From Amycolatopsis solani (GTDB lineage: Bacteria > Actinomycetota > Actinomycetes > Mycobacteriales > Pseudonocardiaceae), in NCBI RefSeq assembly GCF_033441515.1, contig NZ_JAWQJT010000002.1, positions 1,798,001-1,862,000 of the forward strand: a stretch of 64,000 bases of DNA. The letters run 5' to 3'. The position numbers and the translations under genes were made by a program. The notes under the pieces were generated by a model. The model ran no database searches. It worked only from the letters and a program-made list of their open reading frames with translations, and was not told the DNA's origin. Each line of letters starts with the position of its first letter. The stretch's first letter is position 1. Below, piece by piece: positions 56,261 to 64,000 of this stretch.

Positions 56261-57853
56261 TCAGCTGTAGATCGCGCGGTGGGCCGCGCGGATCACCGCC
56301 GCGTAGCCGCCGCCGAGCGGGCCGGAGCGGGCCAGGGCCGCGCGGGCCGCGTTGGCGCCCGGGCCGCCGTGGACCGCGCCTCCGGGGTGGGCCGACGCGC
56401 CCGCCAGGAACAGCCGGTCGACCGGGGTGTCGGCCCGGCCCGTGCCCGGCACCGGCCGGAAGAACAGCTGCTGGTGGATCGCCGTCGTTCCGGCGTTGAT
56501 CGCACCGCCCACCAGGCCCGGGTTGTGCCCGGCCAGTTCGACCGGCCCCTGCACGTACCGCGCTTTGATCAGCCCGGTGAACCCCGGCGCGCTGGCTTCG
56601 ACCGTCTCCTCGATCCGCTTCGCCCGCCGCTCCAGCGCCGACCGGTTCTCCATCGTCCCGCGCGGCACGTGCGTGTACGCCCACGCCGCTTCGGTCCCGG
56701 ACGGCGAGCGCGTCGGGTCGGTCGTGGTCATCTGGCCCAGCAGCAGGAACGGGCGGCGCGGGGTCCGGCCGCGGGCGAGTTCGCCGCCGAACGCCGCGAG
56801 CCCGTCGAGGTCCGTGCCGAGGTGGACCGTGCCCGCGCCGCGGGCGCCTTCGGCCGTCCACGGGATGGGGCCGGACAGCGCCCAGTCCACTTTGACCGTT
56901 CCACTGTCCCACTCGAACTTCGTGAGGTCCTCGACCAGCCGGGACGGCAGCCACTGCTCCCCCACCAGCTCGCGGTACAGCACCGGCGCCGGCACGTCGG
57001 CGAGCACGGCCTTGCGCGCCCGGACCGGGTCACCGGCGGCGTCCCGCACGCCCAGCGCGCGGCCGCCGCCGACGAGGACCTCCCGCACCGGCCGTCCACA
57101 GTGGACCTGTCCGCCGCGCGACTCCAGCCGCCGGACCAGCGCCGCGACCAGTTCGCCTGCACCGCCTTCGGGCACCGGGAAGCCTTCGTCCTGCCCGATC
57201 ATCGCGAGCAGCCAGCCGAACACCGCGCTGCCCGCGTTGTCGACGGAAAGGTCGCTGTGCGCGGCGTTCCCCGCCACGAGCAGCTTCGCGCCCTCGCCGC
57301 CGAACAGCTCGTCGCCGAACCGGCGCGCCGGCAGCGTCAGCATGCGCGCCAGCCGCAGCGCGTCCCCCGTTCCGGTGCGGCGCAGCAGCTTCAGCGCCGG
57401 GCGGACCGGTGGGAACGGCGTGAACAGCGCGTTCACCAGCGGCTCGCGGATTTCCCGCCACTGCTCGAACAGCCGCCGCCAAGCGTCGCCGTCGCCCGGG
57501 GCGAACTCGTCGGCCGACGCGGCCGTGCGGTCGAGGTCACGCGAGAGCACCGCGCACCGGTCGTCGGGCAGCACGTGCGCGAGGACGTCGGGGGCGTGCC
57601 GCCAGCGCAGGCCGTGCTCCGCCAGCCGCAGCCCCTTGATCACCGGCGACACCGCGGAAAGCGGGTAGAACGCGCTGAACAGGTCGTTGCGGAAGCCCGG
57701 TTCGGTCACCTCGGCCGTCCGGACCGAGCCGCCCGGGTGCTCGGTCGCCTCCAGGACGAGGACCGACCAGCCGGCGTCGGCCAGCAGGTTAGCCGCCACC
57801 AGCCCGTTGTGCCCGGCGCCGATCACCACGGCGTCGAAGGCTTCCGTTCCCAC
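56261..57853 (-). CDS. Phytoene desaturase-like FAD oxidoreductase
   Basis: A 530-residue flavoprotein. The FAD-binding start is AVVIGAGHNGLVAANLLADA (about 9-28), followed by GGSVRTAEVTEPGFRNDLFS as in the CrtI/retinol-saturase-like family. The C-terminal FAD contact is LFLAGASAHPGGAVHGGPGA. No isoprenoid synthesis genes adjoin, so it need not act on carotenoids. It starts 15 bases after the epimerase stop and probably shares its SigB-like promoter. Confidence 0.9.
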   Translation of the reverse strand: MGTEAFDAVVIGAGHNGLVAANLLADAGWSVLVLEATEHPGGSVRTAEVTEPGFRNDLFSAFYPLSAVSPVIKGLRLAEHGLRWRHAPDVLAHVLPDDRCAVLSRDLDRTAASADEFAPGDGDAWRRLFEQWREIREPLVNALFTPFPPVRPALKLLRRTGTGDALRLARMLTLPARRFGDELFGGEGAKLLVAGNAAHSDLSVDNAGSAVFGWLLAMIGQDEGFPVPEGGAGELVAALVRRLESRGGQVHCGRPVREVLVGGGRALGVRDAAGDPVRARKAVLADVPAPVLYRELVGEQWLPSRLVEDLTKFEWDSGTVKVDWALSGPIPWTAEGARGAGTVHLGTDLDGLAAFGGELARGRTPRRPFLLLGQMTTTDPTRSPSGTEAAWAYTHVPRGTMENRSALERRAKRIEETVEASAPGFTGLIKARYVQGPVELAGHNPGLVGGAINAGTTAIHQQLFFRPVPGTGRADTPVDRLFLAGASAHPGGAVHGGPGANAARAALARSGPLGGGYAAVIRAAHRAIYS

Positions 57854-57868
57854 TGGCCCTCCTGCTGG

Positions 57869-58942
57869 TCAGGCTTGCGACTGGTGGCTCGGCCCGGCCC
57901 GCGTGAGCGAGCGGAGCCGGGCCAGTACCCCGGAACCGCGCGGCGGCGCCAGGGGCGGGCTCGCCGCCCCCGCACCCGAGCGCAGCCCGGCGACCAGTTC
58001 GGCGATCGCGGACGCGGCGTCATACCGAGGTTGCCAGCCCAGGACGGTCTCCGCCACCGTGGTGTCCGCGAGGGCCGCGCGGTCGGCGAGTTCGAGCCAG
58101 CCGGGGTGCACCGGGAGCACTCCGCTCGCCCAGGCCGCGTGAACCACCGCGCGCGCGAGCGGCTTCGGCACCGGGAGCCGGGTTCCCCCGAGGACGGCGG
58201 CCAGTTCGTCGGCGTCGAGGACGCCGGGCGCGGCCAGGTTGACCGGGCCGGTGTAGCCGGTGGCGAGGACCAGCCGGATCGCCTCGGCGACGTCGGAGGT
58301 GTGCACCGCCTGGGCACGCAGGTCGTTCCACAGCGGAACCGGCAGCCGCCGCCCGCCGGCGAACCGGGCGGGCACCGCCGGGTCGAGCAGCCAGCGGGCG
58401 AACTCGCCCGCCGCGCGCCGCTGCAGGATCGCGCACGGCCGGAGCCGGGCGATGCCGATCTCCGGGTGCCGCGCCTCGAACCGGTCCAGCAGGGACTCCA
58501 GCGCGGCTTTCCCGCGGCTGTAGGCGCTGTGCGCGATCCCGGTGCACGGGTGGTATTCGCTCACCTTGTCCCAGCGCGGCGCGGGCCCGTAGGCGGCCAC
58601 CGAAGACGCGACGACCAGGTGTGGCACCCCGGCGGCGGCCGCCGCGGCGAGCACGTGCCGGGTGCCGTGGTCGTTGGTGCGCCACATCGGCGGGTCGCCG
58701 CGCACCGGTGAGATGGCCCAGGCGAGGTGGACGACGGCGTCCGCGCCTTCGAACAGCGCGGTCAGCTCCCGCTCGGCGCCGCGGTCGCCGACGTCGAGCG
58801 CGCACCAGGCGGCCGAGCGGTACGGCTCGGCCGTCGTGTCCGGCAGCCGCCGCGCCAGCCCGGTCACGTCGTGACCGGGCTCGAGGGCGGCCAGCAAGGC
58901 CGTTCCGACGTTCCCGGTGGCACCGGTGATCACGATCCGCAC
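57869..58942 (-). CDS. NAD-dependent epimerase/dehydratase
   Basis: A 357-residue extended short-chain dehydrogenase. The NAD-binding loop is ITGATGNVGTALLAAL at the start, and the catalytic S and YxxxK appear as VVASSVAAYGPAP and HSAYSRGKAALE. The frame could start at GTG 58948, but the promoter minus-10 lies at 58952-58957, so transcription would begin near 58945. GTG 58942 (reading MRIVITGATG) is therefore preferred, giving a nearly leaderless mRNA. Upstream partner of the desaturase-like gene. Substrate unknown. Confidence 0.9.
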   Translation of the reverse strand: MRIVITGATGNVGTALLAALEPGHDVTGLARRLPDTTAEPYRSAAWCALDVGDRGAERELTALFEGADAVVHLAWAISPVRGDPPMWRTNDHGTRHVLAAAAAAGVPHLVVASSVAAYGPAPRWDKVSEYHPCTGIAHSAYSRGKAALESLLDRFEARHPEIGIARLRPCAILQRRAAGEFARWLLDPAVPARFAGGRRLPVPLWNDLRAQAVHTSDVAEAIRLVLATGYTGPVNLAAPGVLDADELAAVLGGTRLPVPKPLARAVVHAAWASGVLPVHPGWLELADRAALADTTVAETVLGWQPRYDAASAIAELVAGLRSGAGAASPPLAPPRGSGVLARLRSLTRAGPSHQSQA

Positions 58943-58951
58943 CCGCACCGC

Positions 58952-58976
58952 TTACCCGCGGGTGCGGCGCCGAAAC
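58952..58976 (-). promoter_or_regulatory. SigB-type promoter GTTT-N15-GGGTAA
   Basis: Minus-strand GTTT at 58973-58976 and GGGTAA at 58952-58957, lying between the epimerase and the CocE-type gene. Its position argues for the downstream epimerase start at 58942. Confidence 0.65.
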
Positions 58977-61001
58977 TCAAACCAGGTCGCGGGGAATCCG
59001 CCGGTGCCAGTTGCGCGAGACGATCCGCCGGGCCCCTTCGTAGCCGTCGAGCTGCGCGTCGATGACGAATTCGGTGTCCGTGCAGGACACCCGGGTGCGG
59101 GTCTCGCTGCGGGCCAGCCACTCGCCGCGGGCGAAGGTGACCTCCCACGCGGTTTCCGCCACTGGCGAGCGGAAGTCGTCGGCGACCCAGGTGTAGCGCT
59201 CGCGGACGTCCCGGGTGACCGCCAGGTCGAGGTCGTCGAAGCGCACGGTCCCGGCGTCCTTCACGATGTCCAGCGCCGACTGGTAGTCGACGAGGTCACG
59301 GGAGACGGTCCAGCGCTGCTCCCCCGGCGTCACCGCGGTCACGGCCATCGGCGGCGCGCCTTCGGGTTCGCCGAACGGCCGGGCGGGCAGCTCGTCCGGC
59401 TCGGCGACCGGCCGGACCGGCAGCTCGAGCGCGCTGTGCCCGGTGTGGACCGCCAGCAGCACCGGCGTCGGCGGCGGCCAGGCCAGCGGCCAGTACGAAG
59501 TGGACAGTGACAGCCGGATCCGGTGCCCCGCCGGGAAAGCCTGCGCGACGGCGTTCAGCTCGATCTCCACCGCGCACCGCTGCCCCGGCTCCATCGGCGC
59601 CGGCTCGTCGTGGCCGTCGCGGTGGGTCAGGTTGAGCAGCCCGTAGGTGACGCGGGTGGCCCGGCCGTCCGGGGCGACGTCGGAGAGCCGCGCCGCGACC
59701 ATCGCGACCGGCTGGTCGGCGGAGACCTCCAGCCGCACCACCGGCGAGCCGAGGATCTCGCACCGCTCGGTGAGCACGTCGGTGTCGAACACGAGGGACC
59801 CGCCGTCCTCTTCCCGCTGGTCGTAGGGCAGGTCGGGCGGGGCGCTGTAGGACGCCCACTTCCCGGAGAACTGCCCCACCGAAAGCGGGGAAGACACCGT
59901 CAGCGCTTCGTCTTCGACGGTCTCGCCCGGCCGCGCGAGCCGGTGCGGCGCCAGCGGCAGCTGCTGCGGCTTCACGTGCGGCGACGGCCAGGTGGCTTCG
60001 CCGACCCAGCGGCCGGGCCGGTCCTCGTAGGACGTCGAGGGCGGCACGCTCTCCTGCATCCACGTCCGCAACATCGGGCCGTCCATGGCGTCGTTGTCCT
60101 CGCCGCGCAGCCAGTGGTCCCACCACCGCACGACTTCCTGGAGGTAGCCGATCGCCGGGCCGGGCTCGCCGAGGTGCGGGTACTTGTGCGACCACGGCCC
60201 GATCAGCCCGCGCCGCGGCACGTCGAGGTGCGCCAGCAACCGGATGACGGCGTTGGAGTAGCCGTCGGCCCAGCCGCTGGAGGCCAGCACCGGCACCTGG
60301 ACGTCATGGTAGTTCCCGCAGATCGAGGCGTGCCGCCAGTAGTCGTCGCGGCGCTGGTGCTCGAGCCAGTTCCCGATCCACAGGCTGCAGTTCTCCAGCC
60401 GCTCCAGCCACATCTCCCGCCACCGCTCGCCGACGACCGCGGGGTCGGGCGGCAGCGTGGCGTAGGCGAACATGGTGCCGGACTCGGCGACGTTGTCCGA
60501 GAGCAGGCAGCCGCCCATGTAGTGCATGTCGTCGGCGAACCGGTCGTCGGTGAACGAGGAGATCACGATGGCGCGCAGGCTCGGCGGTTTCCGCGCCGCC
60601 ACCTGCAACGCGGCGAACGCACCCCAGGAAATCCCCATCATGCCGGTGTCGCCGGTGCACCACGGCCGCTCGGCGATCCACGCCAGGACGTCCTCGGCGT
60701 CGAGCTGCTCGCGTTCGAGGTACTCGTCGGCCAGAACGCCTTCGGACTCGCCGGTGCCGCGGATGTCCACGCGCACGCAGGCGTACCCGTGCCCGGCGAG
60801 GTAGGGGTGGTGGATCGCGTCGCGCGGCGCGGTGAGATCCCTTTTGCGATAAGGGATGTACTCCAGGATCGCCGGCACCGGCTCGGCGTCCGACGAGACC
60901 GGCCGCCAGACGCGGGCGGACAGCACAGTCCCGTCGGACGCGGGGATCCGGACGTGGTCTTCGACGACGATTTCGTGCGGCAGCGAGGTGACGGCTCGCA
61001 A
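58977..61001 (-). CDS. CocE/NonD-family hydrolase (X-Pro dipeptidyl-peptidase-like)
   Basis: A 674-residue serine hydrolase of the S15/CocE family. The nucleophile lies in GMMGISWGAFAALQVAA; PAILEYIPYRKRDLTAPRDA is typical of the N-terminal part. Asp (FADGYSN-type segment VLASSGWADGYSN) and His (IGPWSHKYPH) complete the triad. A C-terminal jelly-roll domain covers about 340-670. No signal peptide. TTG 61001 is accepted as start because GGGGAGGAG lies seven bases upstream. Hydrolyses esters or proline peptides; target unknown. Confidence 0.9.
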   Translation of the reverse strand: MRAVTSLPHEIVVEDHVRIPASDGTVLSARVWRPVSSDAEPVPAILEYIPYRKRDLTAPRDAIHHPYLAGHGYACVRVDIRGTGESEGVLADEYLEREQLDAEDVLAWIAERPWCTGDTGMMGISWGAFAALQVAARKPPSLRAIVISSFTDDRFADDMHYMGGCLLSDNVAESGTMFAYATLPPDPAVVGERWREMWLERLENCSLWIGNWLEHQRRDDYWRHASICGNYHDVQVPVLASSGWADGYSNAVIRLLAHLDVPRRGLIGPWSHKYPHLGEPGPAIGYLQEVVRWWDHWLRGEDNDAMDGPMLRTWMQESVPPSTSYEDRPGRWVGEATWPSPHVKPQQLPLAPHRLARPGETVEDEALTVSSPLSVGQFSGKWASYSAPPDLPYDQREEDGGSLVFDTDVLTERCEILGSPVVRLEVSADQPVAMVAARLSDVAPDGRATRVTYGLLNLTHRDGHDEPAPMEPGQRCAVEIELNAVAQAFPAGHRIRLSLSTSYWPLAWPPPTPVLLAVHTGHSALELPVRPVAEPDELPARPFGEPEGAPPMAVTAVTPGEQRWTVSRDLVDYQSALDIVKDAGTVRFDDLDLAVTRDVRERYTWVADDFRSPVAETAWEVTFARGEWLARSETRTRVSCTDTEFVIDAQLDGYEGARRIVSRNWHRRIPRDLV

Positions 61002-61022
61002 CGGCTGGCTCCTCCCCGGGGT

Positions 61023-62213
61023 CTAGGCGGTCGGCTGCAGCAGGATCTTCTGGGCGCCGTCGAGCTTCTTCTGAAAGATCTCGTACGCGCGCGGCGCGTC
61101 CCGCAGGGGCAGCTTGTGAGTGGCGAAGCCCTCGACGCCGAGCGGATCACCGTCGGCGGTGAGCACCGGCATGATGTCGTCGATCCAGCGCCGGACGTTG
61201 GCCTGCCCCATCCGCAGCTGGACCTGCTTGTCGAACAGCTCCATCATCGGGATCGGGTCGACCATCCCGCCGTAGACGCCCGACAGCGAGATCGTGCCGC
61301 CGCGGCGGACGCTGTCGATGGCCGCGTACAGCACGCTCAGCCGGTCGATGCCCGCCTTCTCGGTGATCTTCGCGCCGATCGCCTGCGGAAGCAGGTTGAC
61401 CAGATCGTGCGCCAGTTTCCCGACGGGCGCCCCATGGGCCTCCATGCCGACGGCGTCGATCACCGAGTCGGCGCCCCGGCCGCCGGTGAGACCGCGGATG
61501 TGGTCACCGATCTGCTTGTGGTCGCGAGTGTCCACCGCGACGGCCCCGTGTTCGCGAGCCCGCGCGAGCCGCTCGGGCACGAGGTCGACCCCGATCACCT
61601 GCCCGGCCCCGCGGTGCCGCGCGATCCGGGCGCTCATCTGCCCGATCGGCCCGAGGCCGAAGACGACGACGGTCCCGTCCCGGGGCACGTTCGCGTACTC
61701 GACGGCCTGCCACGCGGTGGGCACGACGTCGGAGAGGTAGACGAACCGCTCGTCCGGCGGGCCGTCCGGCACCTTGATCGGGCCGTAGTGGGCCTGCGGG
61801 ACGCGCAGGTACTCGGCCTGGCCACCGGGGACCTGGCCGTAGAGCTTGGTGTACCCGAGCAGCGCGGCGCCCTTGCCCTGGTCGGTGACCTGGGTGGTTT
61901 CGCACTGCGACTGCAGCCCGCGGTCGCACATCCAGCAGTGGCCGCAGGAGATGTTGAAGGGGATCACGACGCGGTCGCCGGGCTTGATGTGCGTCACCCC
62001 GGCGCCGACCTCCTCGACGACACCCATGGGCTCGTGGCCGAGGATGTCGCCTTCGGTCATGAACGCGCCGAGCACTTCGTAGAGGTGCAGGTCGGAGCCG
62101 CAGATGCCGGTGGAGGTCACCCGGATGACGGCGTCGGTGTCCTCCTCGATCTTCGGGTCCGGCACCTCGTCGACGCGGACGTCGCGTTTGCCGTGCCAGG
62201 TGACTGCCTTCAT
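61023..62213 (-). CDS. Zinc-dependent alcohol dehydrogenase
   Basis: A 396-residue medium-chain dehydrogenase. The catalytic zinc is bound by C38 in STGICGSDLHLYE and the GHEPMG segment; CGHCWMCDRGLQSQC holds the four structural-zinc cysteines. The cofactor loop is VVVFGLGPIGQMSARIA. It resembles the glutathione-independent formaldehyde dehydrogenase group with a longer substrate loop. ATG 62213 with GGGAGGG nearby. It lies 21 bases upstream of the CocE-type gene on the same strand, so an operon is likely. Confidence 0.93.
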   Translation of the reverse strand: MKAVTWHGKRDVRVDEVPDPKIEEDTDAVIRVTSTGICGSDLHLYEVLGAFMTEGDILGHEPMGVVEEVGAGVTHIKPGDRVVIPFNISCGHCWMCDRGLQSQCETTQVTDQGKGAALLGYTKLYGQVPGGQAEYLRVPQAHYGPIKVPDGPPDERFVYLSDVVPTAWQAVEYANVPRDGTVVVFGLGPIGQMSARIARHRGAGQVIGVDLVPERLARAREHGAVAVDTRDHKQIGDHIRGLTGGRGADSVIDAVGMEAHGAPVGKLAHDLVNLLPQAIGAKITEKAGIDRLSVLYAAIDSVRRGGTISLSGVYGGMVDPIPMMELFDKQVQLRMGQANVRRWIDDIMPVLTADGDPLGVEGFATHKLPLRDAPRAYEIFQKKLDGAQKILLQPTA

Positions 62214-62338
62214 GGCCCTCCCTTTTCCGCGGACGGTTCTCGCCCCCGGTTTCCCGGCGGCGGGGAGGGCAAACGCGGGTCAGGTGAGCGGGCCGGCCAC
62301 CCGCAACGGGCGAGGAGGTCCTGTCCTGCGGCACCGAC

Positions 62339-62391
62339 GTCTTGAATGAGTCATTCAGGACACCGGAGGTCCTGAATGACTCATTCAAGAC
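62339..62391. repeat. Bipartite palindrome, copy G
   Basis: Two 23-mers with cores TGAATGAGTCATTCA and TGAATGACTCATTCA flank ACCGGAG; core spacing is 30 bp. It lies 26 bp after the PiT stop (minus strand) and upstream of the dehydrogenase, consistent with ending the PiT transcript. Confidence 0.85.
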
Positions 62392-62416
62392 ACCGCGGGT
62401 CCACCCGGCACCCGGG

Positions 62417-63412
62417 TCAGGTGAGCAGGTCCGCCACCAGGTACACCGCCGCGGCCACCGCGGCGGCCGCCGGGAAGGTCAGGACCCAGCCCAGGACGAT
62501 GTCCCTGGCGATGCCCCAGCGCACCGCCGAGAGCCTCCGGGTCGCGCCCACGCCCATGATCGCCGCCGTGATCACGTGGGTCGTCGAGATCGGGGCCTTC
62601 ACCGCGAACGCCGTCACGTACAGCACCGACGAGGCCACCGACTCCGCCACGAAGCCGTGCGGCGGGTCCAGCGGGAACACCCGGCGGCCCAGCGTGCGCA
62701 TGATCCGCAGACCACCCGAATAGGTGCCCAGCGACAACGCCGCCGCGCACAGGAGCGTCACCCACATCGGGACCGCGAACGTCGACTGCTGGCCCGCCGC
62801 CACCAGGGCGAGCACGATCACGCCCATGCCCTTCTGCGCGTCCTGCAGGCCGTGGCCGAGCGCGAGCGCCGAAGCCGAGACGATCTGGAAGCGGCGGAAC
62901 ACCCGGCCGCTGCGGTGCGGGTTCGCCCGGCGCAGCAGCCACAGCGCCGCCAGCATCGCCGCGTAGCCCAGGATCAGCCCGAGCAGCGGCGAAGCCACCA
63001 TCGGGATCAGCACCTTCTCGGCGATCCCCGCCCAGTGCACCGTGCTCGCCGCCGCCAGCGCGGCGCCGACCATGCCGCCGATCAGCGAGTGCGATGACGA
63101 CGACGGGAGGCCGAAGTACCACGTGATCAGGTTCCAGGTGATCGCGCCGACCAGCGCGGCGAAGACCACGGTGAGCGCGTCCGGCCCGGCCGGGACGTCG
63201 ATGATGCCCTTGGCCACCGTCGCGGCGATCCCGGTGGACAGCAGCGCGCCGGCCAGGTTCATCACCGCCGCCAGCACCAGCGCGGCCCGCAGGGTCAAGG
63301 CGCGGGTCGACACCGCGCTGGCGATCGCGTTCGCCGCGTCGTGGAAGCCGTTGGTGTAGTCGAAGACGAGCGTCAGCACGATCACCGTGACCAGGGCGGC
63401 CGTCCCCGTCAC
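62417..63412 (-). CDS. pit: PiT-family inorganic phosphate transporter
   Basis: A 331-residue membrane protein with about ten helices. Both halves carry the family signature: DYTNGFHDAANAIASAVSTR near the N-terminus and HGLQDAQKGMGVI plus TAFAVKAPISTTHVITAAIM later. Imports phosphate with a cation, often as metal-phosphate. GTG 63412 overlaps the DUF47 stop by one base, so the two are translationally coupled, the classic Pit/DUF47 pair. Confidence 0.95.
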   Translation of the reverse strand: MTGTAALVTVIVLTLVFDYTNGFHDAANAIASAVSTRALTLRAALVLAAVMNLAGALLSTGIAATVAKGIIDVPAGPDALTVVFAALVGAITWNLITWYFGLPSSSSHSLIGGMVGAALAAASTVHWAGIAEKVLIPMVASPLLGLILGYAAMLAALWLLRRANPHRSGRVFRRFQIVSASALALGHGLQDAQKGMGVIVLALVAAGQQSTFAVPMWVTLLCAAALSLGTYSGGLRIMRTLGRRVFPLDPPHGFVAESVASSVLYVTAFAVKAPISTTHVITAAIMGVGATRRLSAVRWGIARDIVLGWVLTFPAAAAVAAAVYLVADLLT

Positions 63413-64000
63413 TAGGACTCCTTGACCGCGATGGTCTGCACCACGTCGGCCACGTGCTCGAAGGCGTCGGCGGCGAGCTCGAACTGCTCGACGACTTCCT
63501 TGGTCTTCAGCACCTCGAGGGCGTCGCCGCCCGGTTCGAACAGGTGCGCCAGGATCCGGCGGTAGATGCGGTCGGCCTCGTTCTCGAGCTCGTTGACCTC
63601 GATCCAGTACGGCTCGAGGTCGCCGACCTTCGCCAGGCCCGGCATCGACGACGCGGTCAGCTCCGCGCAGCGACACAGCACGCGGACCAGCACGTCCGTG
63701 CCCGGCGGGAACGCCTCGATGCGGTACAGCACCGCCAGGTCGGCCGCGGTGTCCATGAAGTCGAGGACGTCGTCGAGCTTGCCGGCGAGGGCCTGGATGT
63801 CCTCGCGGTCGAACGGCGTCACGAACGAGCTGTTCAGCTCGACCATGATCGTGTGCGTCAGCTCGTCACCCTGGTGTTCGACCTCGTGCAGGCGCTTGGC
63901 GAGCGCTTCCCGGTCTTCGGGACGCGCGGCCACCAGCTCGCGCAGGAGCGCGCTCGCGGTCACCAGGTTTCTCGCGGCATCGGTGAGCAAGTCGAAGAAC
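63412..64000 (-). CDS. DUF47 (PhoU-like) partner of PiT, 5-prime end cut off
   Basis: The visible 196 codons encode a helical PhoU-like DUF47 protein: LHEVEHQGDELTHTIMVELN and TPFDREDIQALAGKLDDVLD are family landmarks. The reading frame continues past the window edge (FFDLLTDAARN at 64000), so the true start lies outside; an internal ATG-like start at 63990 should not be used. DUF47 proteins regulate PiT transport, and the gene is directly upstream of pit. Confidence 0.92.
   Translation of the reverse strand, partial: FFDLLTDAARNLVTASALLRELVAARPEDREALAKRLHEVEHQGDELTHTIMVELNSSFVTPFDREDIQALAGKLDDVLDFMDTAADLAVLYRIEAFPPGTDVLVRVLCRCAELTASSMPGLAKVGDLEPYWIEVNELENEADRIYRRILAHLFEPGGDALEVLKTKEVVEQFELAADAFEHVADVVQTIAVKES

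Noticed and set aside
1..64000. CRISPR array, prophage, integrative element or insertion sequence
   Set aside because: No regularly spaced short repeats with variable spacers, no transposase, integrase or phage structural genes were found. The repeats seen are isolated palindromes or degenerate tandems.

Overview
The window is high-GC actinomycete DNA, almost certainly from Amycolatopsis. The strongest single clue is the gene at 22719-23825. Its protein closely resembles, from memory, the N-acylamino-acid racemase / o-succinylbenzoate synthase known from Amycolatopsis, with the same length of about 368 residues and conserved K161, K163, D188, E213, D238 and K262. GTG starts and 4-base stop/start overlaps are common throughout. 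Genes fill most of the window. There is no rRNA, CRISPR array, insertion sequence or phage module. Two valine tRNAs lie at 9.0-9.2 kb.

Layout. 0-11 kb: HAD hydrolase and MFS exporter; a chitin-active LPMO facing lexA, with a DasR-type (dre) site between them; P450 facing an MFS efflux pump; methyltransferase facing a TetR regulator with palindromic operators; tRNAs; another MFS pump. 11.3-27.3 kb: two tightly coupled transcription units on the minus strand that read as one D-amino-acid / D-peptide salvage system. The upstream unit encodes a D-aminoacylase, an M20 hydrolase, a GNAT acyltransferase and the N-acylamino-acid racemase. The downstream unit encodes three beta-lactamase-fold hydrolase domains, a complete dipeptide-type ABC importer, and an S9 peptidase fused to one of those domains. 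27.5-36.5 kb: secreted beta-propeller, PucR regulator, TetR/NmrA pair with twin operators, HIT protein, DUF2945, a frameshifted winged-helix gene, epoxide hydrolase facing a WYL regulator, and an AHSA1/ArsR pair. 36.5-43.1 kb: a ROK regulator with a repeat-expanded upstream region, then a sulfonate-type ABC importer, an FMN monooxygenase and a TauD-like dioxygenase. 43-45.3 kb: esterase and M20 amidohydrolase.

45.3-59 kb: a stress-type island. Almost every transcription unit there has a GnnT-N15/16-GGGTA motif close to its start, matching the SigB/SigF promoter class of actinobacteria. Several intergenic regions carry two back-to-back copies. The genes include two carboxylate-amine ligases, a STAS protein, a haem-oxygenase-like diiron protein, a CDGSH protein, a HemK-like methyltransferase, an ATP-grasp enzyme, DUF1360, topoisomerase IB, a YihY membrane protein, an SRPBCC protein, an epimerase and a desaturase-like flavoprotein. 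59-64 kb: CocE-type hydrolase, alcohol dehydrogenase, and a PiT phosphate transporter with its DUF47 partner, cut by the window end.

Running through the window is a family of intergenic 53-bp bipartite palindromes (23 + 7 + 23 bp, cores TGAATGASTCATTCA exactly 30 bp apart). Three other palindrome families also occur. They sit mostly between convergent genes or just after stop codons, so they probably act as hairpin terminators or RNA-end elements.
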